This document shows, one piece after another, positions 38,595 to 49,117 of a stretch of DNA of 64,000 nt. The stretch lies in contig NZ_AP025226.1 of the NCBI RefSeq assembly GCF_020886315.1, positions 496,001-560,000 of the forward strand, in the 5' to 3' direction. Every line of letters starts with the position of its first letter. Within the stretch, counting starts at the first letter, position 1. Both the position numbers and the translations under genes were made by a program. Below the pieces are notes generated by a model that made no database searches, was not told the origin of the DNA, and saw nothing but the letters and a program-made list of their open reading frames with translations. This stretch comes from Saccharolobus caldissimus (GTDB taxonomy: Archaea > Thermoproteota > Thermoprotei_A > Sulfolobales > Sulfolobaceae).

Positions 38595-39032
38595 TTAGAT
38601 AGGATATAAGGATTTTATAATTTTACCTCTTTTTTGAAGGAATATTACCCCTATTCCTTTTTTAATTGCTTTGTTTTTTAACTCTTTATCATTGGTAAAT
38701 ATAAACATGTTATATTTAATTGCAGTCATTATTAATGCCTCATCTGTTGGTAATTCCTCATAATCCCTTATTAAAATCCACATATTTTTATATGTGTCAA
38801 GATATTTTTTTGCCATTCGCACTTTTGCTGGAATAACAAATCGATTTTTATATTTTTCATTTAATAATTCCAATTCCTTTAATACATTTATATGTATATA
38901 AAACTCTGGTTTATAGTTAAACGATGTTATTATTCCGAAAAAGGGATCCAAACCATTATATATATACAAAAGAATATTTGTATCGATTAAAATTTTCAAA
39001 TTTCTATTATACCCCATCCTATCATTCTCCAT
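38595..39032 (-). CDS. PIN-domain protein, Fcf1/Utp24-like
   Basis: The 145-residue PIN fold starts with the conserved [13 protein letters not shown] (first catalytic Asp), has a Glu after the second strand (NVLKELELL), and ends with [25 protein letters not shown] (Asp pairs), the metal-binding acidic cluster of PIN ribonucleases. In archaea a PIN protein in this operon position, between aIF2-gamma and rpo7, is the Fcf1/Utp24 relative suspected of pre-rRNA processing. It starts within the end of aIF2-gamma (37-bp overlap); ATG 39017 (MGYNRNL) is an alternative start. Confidence 0.82.
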   Translation of the reverse strand: MENDRMGYNRNLKILIDTNILLYIYNGLDPFFGIITSFNYKPEFYIHINVLKELELLNEKYKNRFVIPAKVRMAKKYLDTYKNMWILIRDYEELPTDEALIMTAIKYNMFIFTNDKELKNKAIKKGIGVIFLQKRGKIIKSLYPI

Positions 39033-40243
39033 CTTCCAGCTATTTGTCTACTTATAACTACTCTAACTCCATTAGACCAAATAGCTACTGGCCTCCTTAA
39101 CTCTACCTCTATTTCGTCAGACTTTACAGAAGTAACTAAACCGAGTGTAGTAGAAGAACCAACTGATAACATAAGTGTCTCCTTAGGTTTTATGGGATCT
39201 ACTTTTAACATCTCTTTTGCCCCCACTACTCTTTCTAATAGTTTGTATCTCATCCTAATATTCCATAAAACCGGAATATTAGCATTGGCTAAAGTCACAA
39301 CATTTCCTAAGAGATTATCAGCCTTAGTCAAAGAAGGATCTAAATAAGTACCTATTGCAACCAGGCCACCAGGCTTTGCTTCTGAGAAGTCATCATCACC
39401 AAATCTTATAGAGGCAATTTTTGTATATATTGGCTCATAAGTGACTTTACCTTGCCTTTCAACTCTAATACCTGGAACTATTTTTATTTCTTGATCTACT
39501 CTAAATACACCTTGTATTATACTACCCCCTATTACTCCACCCTTAAGTTCATTAAAAGGTGTTCCAGGTCTATTAACATCGAAACTTCTAATAACTAGCA
39601 TAATTGGCTGCTGTGAAAGATCTCTATCTGGAGTTTTTATATAATTTTCAATGGCTTCTAACAACGAATCTATATTAATTTTATGAAGGGCGCTTACTGG
39701 GATTATTGGAGCATTTTCGGCCCATGTTCCTTTAATGAATTGTTTTATTTCTTTATATTGGGCTAGTGCTTCTTCTTTACTTACCACGTCAACTTTATTT
39801 TGAACTATTATTAAATTCTTAACACCTATGATACCAAGTGCTACAAAATGCTCCCTAGTTTGAGGTTGAGGAAAAGGCTCATTTGCAGCAACTACTAAAA
39901 TTGCACCATCCATTAATGCTGCTCCAGAAAGCATAGTAGCCATTAAGACCTCATGTCCAGGAGCATCTATAAATGAAACTCTCCTTAAAAATTTGGGCTC
40001 TTCATCTGACCCGCAAGTCTTACATGAAGGTTCTGTTACGTATGCTTCAGGTTTTTTGCAACCTTCACACACTCCGATGCTAGCTTCAGCGTAGCCTAAT
40101 TTTATAGTCATTCCTCTTTTAAGTTCTTCAGAGTGTTTAGAAGTCCAAATTCCAGTAATAGCTTGAACTAGCGTAGTTTTACCATGATCTACATGGCCTA
40201 CTACACCTATATTTACTTCTGGTTGGACTTTAGGCCATACCAA
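38996..40243 (-). CDS. eif2g: Translation initiation factor aIF2 gamma subunit
   Basis: The GTPase core of aIF2, which delivers Met-tRNAi. Motifs: G1 GHVDHGKTT, switch region [11 protein letters not shown], a zinc knuckle CEGCKKP...CKTCGSD, G3 DAPGHE, G4 NKVD and G5 SALHK, followed by two beta-barrel domains. The frame opens at GTG 40255, but the preceding GGTGA looks like a ribosome-binding site, and the TTG at 40243 gives [10 protein letters not shown], matching the N-terminus I recall for Sulfolobus aIF2-gamma; 415 aa. It follows rps6e closely. Confidence 0.95.
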   Translation of the reverse strand: MVWPKVQPEVNIGVVGHVDHGKTTLVQAITGIWTSKHSEELKRGMTIKLGYAEASIGVCEGCKKPEAYVTEPSCKTCGSDEEPKFLRRVSFIDAPGHEVLMATMLSGAALMDGAILVVAANEPFPQPQTREHFVALGIIGVKNLIIVQNKVDVVSKEEALAQYKEIKQFIKGTWAENAPIIPVSALHKINIDSLLEAIENYIKTPDRDLSQQPIMLVIRSFDVNRPGTPFNELKGGVIGGSIIQGVFRVDQEIKIVPGIRVERQGKVTYEPIYTKIASIRFGDDDFSEAKPGGLVAIGTYLDPSLTKADNLLGNVVTLANANIPVLWNIRMRYKLLERVVGAKEMLKVDPIKPKETLMLSVGSSTTLGLVTSVKSDEIEVELRRPVAIWSNGVRVVISRQIAGRWRMIGWGIIEI

Positions 40244-40251
40244 AAACCATT

Positions 40252-40896
40252 TCACCTTACTATAATGGTATTAATTTGAACTATATCTTGACTAATCATA
40301 TTACCTCTTATAGTTTTTCTTCTACGTTCCCCATCTTCTTTAGGATAGAAACCAGGAGGTCCACTTACTAATATTCTTCTTTTAGCAGGTCCACTTACAT
40401 CAAATCTCATAGGAAATCCAGAATTATCAGTACCACCAGTTATCTTTAGCTTTACTGGTAAGCCTAAAAAGCTACTAGCTTCTACAGTATCTCCTATTTT
40501 TAAGCCTATTAAACTGGAAGCTTTATTTTGATCTATACTAATTTGCAAAGCCTTAGTTCTATACGCTAACGCCTCAAATTCTTCCGCACCAAACCTTTCA
40601 GCCATCGTCTTGCTTATCCACACTTCATTTTCTGGAACATTATTGTCAATATCTACTTTAAAATGACCTTTTAATTTAACTTTTTTATCACCTTCTTGTT
40701 TAGTTGTTTCAATAGTTAATAATATGTCCAAATTTAGTAATTGTTTAGTTTTCTCATTTATTTTAGCTTGTGGTATAGCTTTACCTTCTTTCTCTCCAGT
40801 TATAGATTTAACTTGATCTGAGGATCTCACTTTTACTTTTATTTTCTTAGGCTCCTTTGTTTGAGGATCTGAAATCACAATTTTGAAGTCTGGCAT
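40252..40896 (-). CDS. rps6e: 30S ribosomal protein S6e
   Basis: S6e is an archaeal/eukaryal small-subunit protein. The 214-residue sequence starts with [20 protein letters not shown] and includes [37 protein letters not shown] and [14 protein letters not shown], the S6e core signatures; it is longer than many archaeal S6e (about 125-130) by a central insertion and the C-terminal region. A GGTGG ribosome-binding site lies 12 bp before ATG 40896. It heads the aIF2-gamma/PIN/rpo7/spt4 run. Confidence 0.92.
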   Translation of the reverse strand: MPDFKIVISDPQTKEPKKIKVKVRSSDQVKSITGEKEGKAIPQAKINEKTKQLLNLDILLTIETTKQEGDKKVKLKGHFKVDIDNNVPENEVWISKTMAERFGAEEFEALAYRTKALQISIDQNKASSLIGLKIGDTVEASSFLGLPVKLKITGGTDNSGFPMRFDVSGPAKRRILVSGPPGFYPKEDGERRRKTIRGNMISQDIVQINTIIVR

Positions 40897-40974
40897 TGAA
40901 TAATGCCACCTTTGGATGTGGTATAATTAAAACAAATATATAAAATCGCATTACCATAAATTAGCTGATATTCT

Positions 40975-41358
40975 TTGCTAGGAATTTTACTAGTTTTACA
41001 TGGAAGTAAAGTTCCCGAATGGAAAGATGTGGGAATAAAATATGCAGAATACTTATCAAAATATTTTGATCTAGTAGAGTTTGGATTTTTAGAATTTAAT
41101 ACTCCAACAATACAAGAAGCATTAAATAAATTAATTGATAAAGGTGCTGATATGATAATAGTAGTACCTTTATTATTCGCAATTGGAACTCACTTTAAGA
41201 GGGATATCCCAAAGTTATTAGGAGTTACAAATAACAATAAAATAATTAGCAAAAATAAAGAAATTACCATAGTAATAGCAGAACCTTTAGGATTTGATGA
41301 AAAAATAGGAGAAGTATTAATTAAGAGGATAAACGAAGCATATTCTAAAAATTTATAA
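40975..41358 (+). CDS. cbiX: Small CbiX-type cobaltochelatase
   Basis: The 127-residue protein begins LGILLVLHGSKVPEW, with the metal-handling His of the CbiX/SirB chelatase family, and has VEFGFLEFNTPTIQEAL and VVPLLFAIGTHFKRDI, the second conserved His region. The short (CbiX-S) form works as a homodimer and inserts cobalt into sirohydrochlorin in early cobalamin synthesis. It starts at TTG 40975; a TATA box (atatataaa, about 40936-40944) is upstream and may also serve rps6e in the other direction. It converges on rps15 with a 2-bp gap. Confidence 0.88.
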   Translation: MLGILLVLHGSKVPEWKDVGIKYAEYLSKYFDLVEFGFLEFNTPTIQEALNKLIDKGADMIIVVPLLFAIGTHFKRDIPKLLGVTNNNKIISKNKEITIVIAEPLGFDEKIGEVLIKRINEAYSKNL

Positions 41359-41360
41359 TT

Positions 41361-41819
41361 CTATGCTGTACCAGCTACTAAGAGCTCTGCTTTAGCTGGG
41401 TCATACTCCCAATCTTGTGGTAGCTTATTGACTCGTTTATAATATCTTACCAATCTCCTAATTTTTGACTCTATCTCTTCTAGTCCCTTTTTAGCTACTT
41501 TATCACGTGGATATTCATTTAAATGTCTTCTAACATTTACAGCTTTCTTTATTAAATTAAATAAATCTTCTGGAATCTGTGGCAATAAGTTTCTTTCTGC
41601 CAATATTTGAGTAATTGACTTGCCTACTATCTGTTTAACTAATGGTATTCCATATTGGTCCCTTAATATTATACCTATCATAGATGGAGAGTAACCTTTC
41701 TTAGCTAATTCTTCGACTAACATTTCTACCTCTTCTCTTGTAAGCCTAACCCATTTAGGAGCACCAGCTCTAGCTGGTCTAATTGAATGGGATTTGCCTT
41801 TGGCTCTTCGTTTATTCAT
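41361..41819 (-). CDS. rps15: 30S ribosomal protein S15 (uS15)
   Basis: The 152-residue protein has the archaeal/eukaryal S15 N-terminal extension ([20 protein letters not shown]) and the helical uS15 core: [20 protein letters not shown], then [20 protein letters not shown] and [14 protein letters not shown]. It binds the central domain of 16S rRNA. It is 27 bp downstream of the metE-like pair on the same strand and probably shares their transcript. Confidence 0.95.
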   Translation of the reverse strand: MNKRRAKGKSHSIRPARAGAPKWVRLTREEVEMLVEELAKKGYSPSMIGIILRDQYGIPLVKQIVGKSITQILAERNLLPQIPEDLFNLIKKAVNVRRHLNEYPRDKVAKKGLEEIESKIRRLVRYYKRVNKLPQDWEYDPAKAELLVAGTA

Positions 41820-41845
41820 GAAATCACCGAATTAGTTTTAATTTC

Positions 41846-42844
41846 TTATTCTACACTATATCCTTTCTTTTTAAGTTCTTCTCTTACGATTTTTGTTCCT
41901 TCAACCATTGATAGTAATTTTTGATATGCTATTTTTCTTGAAAGTAATTTGAGTCCACAATCTGGGTTTATCCAGACTTTTTCAACTGGGAAATAACTTA
42001 AAACTCTATTAATATCTTTAGCTACTTCTTCTGGGGTTTCTACTCTTCTACTATGAACATCTATTACACCTGCCCCAATTTCCTTATCATAACCATATTT
42101 CTTAAGTAACTCTAATGGCTTATAATCATAAATTTTTAGCGCAAAATTTATTTGATCAACTTTAATTTCATTTAAATACGGTGCAACTATAGTGTAATCT
42201 CCATAGCAAATGTGCATTATAAGTTTTGCGTTAATCCCTTTAATTGCTTCATTAACAGCATCTATACCCCATTTCACATCTTCCTTTCTAGTATGTAAGG
42301 CTGGCTCGTCTATTTGGATAATCTTAGCTCCCGCTTCAGTTAGATTTCTTAATTCTTGATTTATTATTTTAGCTAAATCAAAAACTAAGTCTCTTTTGTT
42401 TTTATAATATTCATTATAAGACCACTCTGCTATTGTATAAGGGCCAGTAATTGTGATTTTAAGATTCTCAGTATAAGATACGCTTTTGGCAAAATTAAAC
42501 TCGTCAACCAACATTGGTTTACCGTATTCTAGTTTACTAACAACTGAAGGTTTTCTATAATATGCAGTTCCCCATACTCTTACAGGACCGTAAAACCTAA
42601 AACCTTTTATCCTCTCAGCAAAAAATTCTACCATCTCGTCTCTTCTTACCTCACCATCAGTAGGAACATCGACACCAGCCTTAAAATGGTCATGAAGTAC
42701 TATTACAACAGCGTCATTAAAAGCTTCTTGAAGCTCCTCATCACTTAACTTTCCAGCTTTATGAAGTCTTATGGCCTCTTTTAACCATTTAGGTCTTGGA
42801 TAACTTCCTATCACACTAGTTGGAAGTAAAGGTAACTTATTCAT
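41846..42844 (-). CDS. Methionine synthase, catalytic (MetE C-terminal-like) chain
   Basis: This 332-residue cobalamin-independent methionine synthase module has [18 protein letters not shown], the [14 protein letters not shown] active-site loop, [12 protein letters not shown], and the zinc ligands in IMHICYGDY (His, Cys) and [12 protein letters not shown] (Cys). It corresponds to the C-terminal half of bacterial MetE only. Archaeal core proteins of this type are folate-independent and use another methyl donor. It overlaps the second, N-terminal-like chain upstream by 8 bp. Confidence 0.88.
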   Translation of the reverse strand: MNKLPLLPTSVIGSYPRPKWLKEAIRLHKAGKLSDEELQEAFNDAVVIVLHDHFKAGVDVPTDGEVRRDEMVEFFAERIKGFRFYGPVRVWGTAYYRKPSVVSKLEYGKPMLVDEFNFAKSVSYTENLKITITGPYTIAEWSYNEYYKNKRDLVFDLAKIINQELRNLTEAGAKIIQIDEPALHTRKEDVKWGIDAVNEAIKGINAKLIMHICYGDYTIVAPYLNEIKVDQINFALKIYDYKPLELLKKYGYDKEIGAGVIDVHSRRVETPEEVAKDINRVLSYFPVEKVWINPDCGLKLLSRKIAYQKLLSMVEGTKIVREELKKKGYSVE

Positions 42845-43817
42845 TTATATTCACCTTATCTAATTTCTTTAAAAGTTTAAGTTTTTTTACTGCAATTATT
42901 TCTGGTATAAAATCTAGTAAGGTATCATTACCTATAATTATATCTGATGCTCCACGCTCCTTTACAGATTTGAAAACTCTAATTATTGTACTTAGTCTTT
43001 CCATTTTAGTATTTCTAGCGTTAAGTATCCCTAGATAAACTTTCCTATTTTTAAAGTACGGATATATTCTAGCTAACCTTTTTATATTCTCAATAATATC
43101 TATCCCAAAATAATCTACTGGAAGAGAAAATAAATAATCAAGTCTTTTCATATTTTTAATTTCAAAATATGTTACTATATGCTTTTCCAATTTGATATTA
43201 GATAACATTATTTTATATATTTCCGGTAATTTTTCTAGCAATCCTCTCTCGATATTTTTGCTAAAAATTGAAGGTTCATGAATTTCTATAGCTTCTACAT
43301 AATTTGAAACTTCTTCTAATATAAAATTAGTTACGTAAGCATAATCTTGCATAAGATCAATAGGATTCTTATAATAGTTATTCTCCGATAAAGAGTAATA
43401 AGTTAATGGCCCTATAACTACTGCCTTAAGTTTAGATTTTAGTCCTATTTCATCTTTTATCTTTCTTGAAACTTCCAAATCATATACATATTCACTATTT
43501 TCCTTTTTTTGTATTTTATTGTTAATTACTGGTTGTCTATAATAAAAGTTATTATCAAAAAATCTCTGAAGAGCTCCTTTTTCGGCACCTTTAATGTAAC
43601 CAAAAGTAGTATCAACTATATCATCCCATCTAAATAATCCATTAGTAGTATACTCAAGTCCAATATCAATAGCGAGTTTAAATAATTTTTCTATATTATC
43701 TTTTAAATATTTCTCTAACTTATCTTTATTGATTTTCCCTGTATTATACCATGAAATAACCTTTCCTAACTTAGGATTTTTAGGAAAGCTGCCTAGTAGG
43801 GCTTTTTTAACTAGCAT
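42837..43817 (-). CDS. MetE N-terminal-like chain of a split methionine synthase
   Basis: The roughly 327-residue protein resembles the N-terminal barrel of Met[41 protein letters not shown] and [15 protein letters not shown], with no zinc-site Cys. In bacterial MetE this half is a degenerate copy of the catalytic barrel that helps bind folate. Here it is a separate polypeptide immediately upstream of the catalytic chain, 8-bp overlap, so the two are likely partners. ATG 43817 ([11 protein letters not shown]) is preferred over the TTG at 43823, just after the PCNA stop. Confidence 0.82.
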   Translation of the reverse strand: MLVKKALLGSFPKNPKLGKVISWYNTGKINKDKLEKYLKDNIEKLFKLAIDIGLEYTTNGLFRWDDIVDTTFGYIKGAEKGALQRFFDNNFYYRQPVINNKIQKKENSEYVYDLEVSRKIKDEIGLKSKLKAVVIGPLTYYSLSENNYYKNPIDLMQDYAYVTNFILEEVSNYVEAIEIHEPSIFSKNIERGLLEKLPEIYKIMLSNIKLEKHIVTYFEIKNMKRLDYLFSLPVDYFGIDIIENIKRLARIYPYFKNRKVYLGILNARNTKMERLSTIIRVFKSVKERGASDIIIGNDTLLDFIPEIIAVKKLKLLKKLDKVNINE

Positions 43818-43819
43818 TA

Positions 43820-44554
43820 TCAAACTTTTGGAGCAAGTAAATAAGTAACTTTCCCCCCTCCTTCCATGTTAAATATTATTTGTAGAGGTTTCTTTGAGGC
43901 AAAAGATAACTTAGTAAAATCAGAAAGTTTTGTTAAGGCTAGTATGTCATCTAAGTATTCTACTGAATATGAACTACTAGCTTCTTTAGAGAATTCTAAA
44001 TCTTGAAGCCCCCCACTCTCCTTAGAGAATTCTATTTCTACTTTATTTTCACCTTCAGCCTTAATTATTATCTTGTCCTCTTTTCCTTCTATTGTTACAG
44101 TATCACTAACAGCAGAAATCTCAGAAATCGCGGATTTAAATCCACTTGAAGTAATAGTAGCATTTATATCAAACTCTAAATTTATTTCTGGTATTTCTGG
44201 TTCAGTGATCTCTAAATTTCTGATTGAGAACTCTCTATTCGTACTCCCTAATATTGTAAGCTTAACTAGATCTGGGGAATCGCTAGCTATTTCAATAGTT
44301 TCTTTTCTTTTTGCAACTTTCAAAACTTTCATTAGATATTGTGTATTAAAACCAAACTTAAATTCATCCTGAACATCATACTCCTTAAACATATCTTTAG
44401 GTAAAGTTATAGTAATAAGGGATATATGTGCTCTATCTAATGCTATTAATTCTACTGCATCTTGTTTAAATTTGAATGATGCCTCATCCACAAGTTTAGC
44501 CAATGCTTGAATGATATTTTTAAGGTCTCTTACATCATCATAAACAACTTTCAT
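43820..44554 (-). CDS. pcn3: DNA polymerase sliding clamp PCNA (PCNA3-like)
   Basis: The 244-residue clamp has two PCNA half-domains with [19 protein letters not shown] and the interdomain connector region [11 protein letters not shown], ending [23 protein letters not shown]. Sulfolobus uses a heterotrimer of three PCNAs; this sequence matches the third subunit as I remember it. A TATA box at 44575-44582 is spaced for a leaderless start at ATG 44554 (MKVVYDDV), so the ATG at 44563 is rejected. It is followed by the split methionine synthase genes on the same strand. Confidence 0.92.
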   Translation of the reverse strand: MKVVYDDVRDLKNIIQALAKLVDEASFKFKQDAVELIALDRAHISLITITLPKDMFKEYDVQDEFKFGFNTQYLMKVLKVAKRKETIEIASDSPDLVKLTILGSTNREFSIRNLEITEPEIPEINLEFDINATITSSGFKSAISEISAVSDTVTIEGKEDKIIIKAEGENKVEIEFSKESGGLQDLEFSKEASSSYSVEYLDDILALTKLSDFTKLSFASKKPLQIIFNMEGGGKVTYLLAPKV

Positions 44555-44574
44555 ATTAATCATTCTAATCTACA

Positions 44575-44582
44575 TTTTAAAA
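44575..44582 (-). promoter_or_regulatory. TATA box of the PCNA3-like gene
   Basis: TTTTAAAA centred about 25 bp before ATG 44554; it selects this ATG over the in-frame one at 44563. Confidence 0.6.
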
Positions 44583-44659
44583 GATTTAAAGTGCGAGTCA
44601 TTTTCAATTAAATTATAGATTCGACGACTTTAACTAGTGGATATTAAATCTATTATTAA

Positions 44660-45976
44660 ATGAAAAGAGTGATAATAGCCTCGGATAGAAGTAGTTCTGG
44701 AAAGACTTTGATATCAACAGCAATAATGAAAGCGCTATCTAAAAGGTTTAAAGTAAGAGGCTTTAAAATAGGACCAGACTTTATAGATCCTGGTTATCAC
44801 AAAATTGCAACTGGTTATCCTTCGATAAATTTAGATTTATGGATGATGGGTGAAAGTAATATAAAAAGGAGTATAATAAAGTACGGGAGAGGATTTGATT
44901 TAGGGATAATAGAGGGTGTAATGGGCTTATATGATGGAATAAATATTTCGTATAGTACTTATGAGATTTCAAAAATTATAAAAACTCCTATAATATTGGT
45001 AATAAATTGTTCTAATGTAGGAAGTACTGTAGGCGCAATAATAAAAGGACTAAAAATTTATAGAAATGATGTAGATATTAGAGGTGTTATTTTTAATAAA
45101 ATTAGTTCACAATCTCATTATAATTACTGTAAAAATTCTGTAGAAGATATAGAGGTATTAGGATATATGCCATATGACAAGGATCTTGAAATAAAATCTA
45201 GACATTTAGGTTTAACAACAATAGAGGACAATAATGAAGTACATAAAATCCTTAAAATAGCAGAAGAATTAGTAGAGCAGTATGTTGATATAGACAAGAT
45301 AGTCGAAATTTCTGCTGATGATAATTTGTTAGATGCATTTGAGGAACGAGAAGAGAAGTATTATAATAATAACAATAAAAAGCCAATAATCGCTATAGCC
45401 TACGATTCTGCATTTAGCTTCTATTATCAAGAGAATATTGACATATTGAAACAAAAATATACAGTTAGTTTCTTTAGTCCATTAAATAATGAATATATAG
45501 AAAATGCTGAAGCAATATATATTGGAGGAGGGTATCCAGAATTACACATGAAAGAACTCGAAAAAGCTGATAAGACTAAAAATTGGTTATTGAAAATGGC
45601 AAACAATAATGTAAAAATATATGCTGAATGTGGGGGCTTAATGTACTTATCAAAATACTTAGTAGATGAGAATAATAGAAAGTATAATATGGTTGGTATT
45701 TTTGATATAGAGATTAAAGCAAAGGATAAGTTAACTATAGGATACACTGAGCTTGAATCCATCGTCGATAATTATCTTGTAGGTAAGAATACAGTAGTTA
45801 GAGGGCACGAGTTTCATATATCTAGACCAATTAGTGTTAACGAAAAGGAATTTATATTTAAGGTTAAAATAGGAAAAGGGATAATTAATGGATTAGATGG
45901 AGTAAAATTTAACAATACAATAGCAAGTTATTCTCATTTACATTTTTCTAACTTCCAGAAGAAGATTGTCTTTTAA
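44660..45976 (+). CDS. cbiA: Cobyrinate a,c-diamide synthase (CobB/CbiA)
   Basis: The enzyme amidates the a and c side chains of cobyrinic acid using glutamine and ATP. The 438-residue protein has the P-loop-like [24 protein letters not shown] and [13 protein letters not shown] of the synthetase half, and a type-I glutaminase half with [12 protein letters not shown], the nucleophile in [13 protein letters not shown] and a late His (GHEFHIS). Each motif is intact. It stands alone, far from the other cobalamin genes of the window, and its 3' end overlaps the convergent membrane protein by 29 bp. Confidence 0.93.
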   Translation: MKRVIIASDRSSSGKTLISTAIMKALSKRFKVRGFKIGPDFIDPGYHKIATGYPSINLDLWMMGESNIKRSIIKYGRGFDLGIIEGVMGLYDGINISYSTYEISKIIKTPIILVINCSNVGSTVGAIIKGLKIYRNDVDIRGVIFNKISSQSHYNYCKNSVEDIEVLGYMPYDKDLEIKSRHLGLTTIEDNNEVHKILKIAEELVEQYVDIDKIVEISADDNLLDAFEEREEKYYNNNNKKPIIAIAYDSAFSFYYQENIDILKQKYTVSFFSPLNNEYIENAEAIYIGGGYPELHMKELEKADKTKNWLLKMANNNVKIYAECGGLMYLSKYLVDENNRKYNMVGIFDIEIKAKDKLTIGYTELESIVDNYLVGKNTVVRGHEFHISRPISVNEKEFIFKVKIGKGIINGLDGVKFNNTIASYSHLHFSNFQKKIVF

Positions 45977-46709
45977 GTTCAATTTTTTTTACTCTTTCTA
46001 GTAGTTCAGCTATTTTATCTATATCTTGAGAATAAAGCCTAATATGAAATGGAAATTTAGATGTATTAGATTTTATTTCTATATATTTTTTATCCCTATT
46101 TTGATATATTTCTGCATCTATTAGATATTTTGATGGGAGAAATATTCCAGATCTATCAGTTGCTATTACACCTTTTTCAGTTATTTTATACGAAGTAGGG
46201 GCCATAGGAATATTAGTCTGAAATCTAATAACTCTTCTATTCAAAATAAAGCTCACTCCATAAAGTAACTCAAAGTATAAGACGTAAAATCCGAATCTAT
46301 ATAAGGTGTCTGAAATACTAGTAACAAATTTAATTACAACATAATTATATATTATAATTAATATAATTAGATATAAGAACATTATCCCTAATGCAGAAAA
46401 ATTCTTTTTCATAACTTCTGTAGTCTCTTTCAAATATTCCTCATCTTTATTAATTAATTCGTTTGCTTTTTTCTCTTCATAAAGGGTTTTAGCTGTAGTA
46501 ATTTCACCTAATGACTTTCTCTCTCTTAACAAAGGATTAGATCTCATCATAATTACAGATGTTATGCCTAAATATACTAGGATATAAAGAATATAAAATT
46601 CTATAAAATATTTCGGAAAATAACTTAGAACTAAAGAAAATAATATCATCATCACTTGTGATAGTAAGATGAATTTCCAATTAAATGGATTGTATGCAGT
46701 ACTTGACAT
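45948..46709 (-). CDS. Membrane protein, probably DUF2208
   Basis: The 253-residue protein has four hydrophobic segments (about 12-31, 35-52, 108-130, 138-158) and a soluble C-terminal part ([39 protein letters not shown]) that looks like a PH-like or small alpha/beta domain. This organisation fits the crenarchaeal DUF2208 family, whose function is unknown; the name is from memory. It converges on cbiA with a 29-bp overlap and is divergent from ribB. No functional link is apparent. Confidence 0.6.
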   Translation of the reverse strand: MSSTAYNPFNWKFILLSQVMMILFSLVLSYFPKYFIEFYILYILVYLGITSVIMMRSNPLLRERKSLGEITTAKTLYEEKKANELINKDEEYLKETTEVMKKNFSALGIMFLYLIILIIIYNYVVIKFVTSISDTLYRFGFYVLYFELLYGVSFILNRRVIRFQTNIPMAPTSYKITEKGVIATDRSGIFLPSKYLIDAEIYQNRDKKYIEIKSNTSKFPFHIRLYSQDIDKIAELLERVKKIELKRQSSSGS

Positions 46710-46811
46710 TCCACTATAACTTAATATTAATAAGCTTATATTTCTACTGTATTAAGTTAGAATTTAATTAAAATTACAGATAAATGATGTACTTATTTCT
46801 GGGTAAATACT

Positions 46812-46819
46812 TTTATATA
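46812..46819 (+). promoter_or_regulatory. TATA box of the riboflavin operon
   Basis: TTTATATA lies about 29 bp before the ribB ATG at 46845, predicting a near-leaderless start for the ribB-ribC-ribH-arfA-amidohydrolase transcript. No FMN-riboswitch-like fold is visible in the 130-bp upstream region. Confidence 0.65.
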
Positions 46820-46844
46820 CTTTCACAGTTCTGATATTCTTAAG

Positions 46845-47504
46845 ATGGATCTATCTAGTTTACGTAAAGACCTAGAAGCTGGATTACCTATTTTAATTTA
46901 CGACTTCGATGGAAGAGAAGAAGAAACAGATATGGTATTTTACGGGGGAGCAATAAGTTGGAAAAGTATATATACGTTAAGAAAAGAAGCTGGCGGATTA
47001 ATATGCTATGTAACCTCAAATAAGGAAGCAAAAATCATAGGGCTAAACCTTCTAACGGAAGAGCTATCTAAGCATCCTACTTACAATTTATTAGTGAAAA
47101 AACCTAAATATGGAGACTATCCAGCATTTTCTTTATGGGTAAATCATATAGATACTAAGACTGGTATTTCAGATTATGATAGATATGTAACTATACGTGA
47201 ATTGCATAAGATAGTAAGTCTATCTAAAGTAAACCCAGAGGAGGCCAAGAAAATGTTTTACCTTAATTTTACTGCACCTGGACATGTACCTATTCTTATA
47301 GCTCGTGATATAAGACAAAGAAAAGGTCATACGGAGTTATCAATAACATTACTTGAAAAATTAGGACTAGAAAGGAGTGCAGTAATAGCAGAAATGTTAG
47401 ATGAAAAAGTAAGTATGAGTAAAGAGAAGGCCAAGAAAATAGCTGAAAACTTAGGATTTCAATTTATTGAAGGAAAGGAAATCATCAAAGAGGTGTTGCT
47501 ATGA
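46845..47504 (+). CDS. ribB: 3,4-Dihydroxy-2-butanone 4-phosphate synthase
   Basis: RibB turns ribulose 5-phosphate into the four-carbon unit of riboflavin. The 219-residue protein shows IYDFDGREEETDMVF (acidic metal loop), AGGLICYVTS, and the conserved tail FTAPGHVPILIARD...RKGHTELSITLL with His and Glu ligands. It opens the riboflavin operon and overlaps ribC by 4 bp. Confidence 0.95.
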   Translation: MDLSSLRKDLEAGLPILIYDFDGREEETDMVFYGGAISWKSIYTLRKEAGGLICYVTSNKEAKIIGLNLLTEELSKHPTYNLLVKKPKYGDYPAFSLWVNHIDTKTGISDYDRYVTIRELHKIVSLSKVNPEEAKKMFYLNFTAPGHVPILIARDIRQRKGHTELSITLLEKLGLERSAVIAEMLDEKVSMSKEKAKKIAENLGFQFIEGKEIIKEVLL

Positions 47505-47965
47505 GAAAATATGGCATTGTTGACACTACTTTTTCTCGGATAGATATGGGAAGTATAGCATATAAAATCATAAAAAATGAAGATGAAGATTGTGAAATAG
47601 TCAGATATACGGTACCAGGAATTAAAGATATACCGGTAGCTGCGAAGAAGCTAATAGAAGAAGGATGTGACGGGATAATAACGTTAGGATGGGTCGGTAA
47701 GACAGCACTTGATAAATATAGTTACTTAGCCTCTAGTATAGGTATAATAATAGTGCAAATACTAACTTCTAAACATATAATAGATGTAACAGTTCATGAA
47801 GATGAAGCTGATGATGAAGAGAAATTAAAAGAAATCGCAATTGATAGAACAATTAAACACGCTAAGAATTTAGTTAAATTAGTAAAAGAAGGTAAAAACG
47901 CGTTAACAAAATACGCCGGAAAAGGTTTAAGGCAGGGATATAGAGATGCAGGAGAGATCGATTAA
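47501..47965 (+). CDS. ribC: Archaeal riboflavin synthase (RibC)
   Basis: This 154-residue enzyme is the archaeal type of riboflavin synthase, which is related to lumazine synthase rather than to bacterial Rib[16 protein letters not shown] at the start, [18 protein letters not shown], and [15 protein letters not shown]. It dismutates two lumazines to riboflavin. It lies between ribB (4-bp overlap) and ribH (20-bp overlap), in frame order for co-translation. Confidence 0.94.
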   Translation: MRKYGIVDTTFSRIDMGSIAYKIIKNEDEDCEIVRYTVPGIKDIPVAAKKLIEEGCDGIITLGWVGKTALDKYSYLASSIGIIIVQILTSKHIIDVTVHEDEADDEEKLKEIAIDRTIKHAKNLVKLVKEGKNALTKYAGKGLRQGYRDAGEID

Positions 47966-48410
47966 ATTAGGAATTATAGTAGCTGAATTTAATTATGACA
48001 TAACTTATTTAATGCTTCAAAAAGCGATTTCACATGCTAAATTTTTAGGCGCTGAGATAAAAGTAGTAGTAAAAGTTCCAGGAACATATGATATACCTTT
48101 AATAGCTAGAAAATTACTTGAAAAGAATTATATCGATGCAATAGTAGCTTTAGGGGCTGTCATAAAAGGAGAAACTAAACACGACGAGCTAGTCGCTAAT
48201 CAGACCGCTAGAAAATTAGTAGATCTTTCTGTAGAGTACGGAAAACCTATTACATTAGGTATAATAGGCCCTGGAGCAACTCATGAACAAGCTGTAGAGA
48301 GAATTGAAGAGTACGCTAATAGAGCAGTGGAGGCTGCAGTAAAACTAGTAAATAGAATAAGAAGAATTAATGAATTGGAAGAATTACAGGAAATGGTGAC
48401 TATAGATTGA
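47946..48410 (+). CDS. ribH: 6,7-Dimethyl-8-ribityllumazine synthase (RibH)
   Basis: The 154-residue subunit has [17 protein letters not shown] at the start, [34 protein letters not shown] with the catalytic His, and [16 protein letters not shown]. RibH condenses the RibB product with the pyrimidine intermediate and forms hollow capsids. It overlaps ribC by 20 bp and arfA by 4 bp. Confidence 0.96.
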   Translation: MQERSIKLGIIVAEFNYDITYLMLQKAISHAKFLGAEIKVVVKVPGTYDIPLIARKLLEKNYIDAIVALGAVIKGETKHDELVANQTARKLVDLSVEYGKPITLGIIGPGATHEQAVERIEEYANRAVEAAVKLVNRIRRINELEELQEMVTID

Positions 48411-49117
48411 AGATATTAGCAATTAATCTTTTAAATTATAGGGAATGGACTGAAAAACTAGGACAAGATAGAGAATGGCTAATTCAGAAAACCCAAAATG
48501 AATTTATGATGAAAATCCATAAAATATGTGCAGAATATGGCACATTCCCCTTACAACTTAGATATGATAATTTTATTATGGTAGTAGATGGCATATCTAC
48601 TGAACAGTTAATCGTAATGAAAAAAGATATCAGAAAACTTCTGCCATTTGATATTAAAACGTGCTTAGGGTTCGGGAAAACTCCATTAGAAGCACAAATG
48701 AATGCTTCATTATGCCTATATAATTCCAAAATTAGAGAAAATCTTGATCAAAATGGAATGAATGATGAACCGGTTGTTGCGCTGCATTTTGACCTTAACT
48801 ATAATACCCTTTCATTAAAATCTACCTCTATTTACGATTCATTCTTAGAAATTATGGAAACATATCTTGAATTAGCCAGATTTTTATATAAAATAGGTGG
48901 TATAATACAATATTTAGGTGGAGATAATTTTCTTGGATTTATTTCTATTAATAATATAGAAGATACTATATATAAAATAGAGGAAAACAAAAACTTAAAA
49001 TTAGGAATAGGAATAGCATATAATGCTAGAAATGCTATAAAACTAGCAACAAGTGCCTTAGATGAAATCAGATTAAATAGGGAAAAACGATGGAGAATAA
49101 AGAAAGAATCTCAATAA
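48407..49117 (+). CDS. arfA: GTP cyclohydrolase III (ArfA)
   Basis: ArfA opens GTP to 2-amino-5-formylamino-6-ribosylaminopyrimidinone phosphate (FAPy), the first step of the archaeal riboflavin/F420 route. The 236-residue protein is a tandem GGDEF/cyclase-like fold: [20 protein letters not shown] in the first half, and the second half has [12 protein letters not shown] in place of GGDEF and [16 protein letters not shown]. It is the fourth gene of the operon; the start overlaps ribH by 4 bp and its end overlaps the amidohydrolase by 28 bp. Confidence 0.92.
   Translation: MKILAINLLNYREWTEKLGQDREWLIQKTQNEFMMKIHKICAEYGTFPLQLRYDNFIMVVDGISTEQLIVMKKDIRKLLPFDIKTCLGFGKTPLEAQMNASLCLYNSKIRENLDQNGMNDEPVVALHFDLNYNTLSLKSTSIYDSFLEIMETYLELARFLYKIGGIIQYLGGDNFLGFISINNIEDTIYKIEENKNLKLGIGIAYNARNAIKLATSALDEIRLNREKRWRIKKESQ

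Noticed and set aside
46770-46834. C/D-like pair (ATGATGT ... CTGA) just before ribB
   Set aside because: The C box is imperfect, there is no C' or D' box or closing stem, and the interval contains the ribB TATA box (46812-46819). It is better read as promoter.
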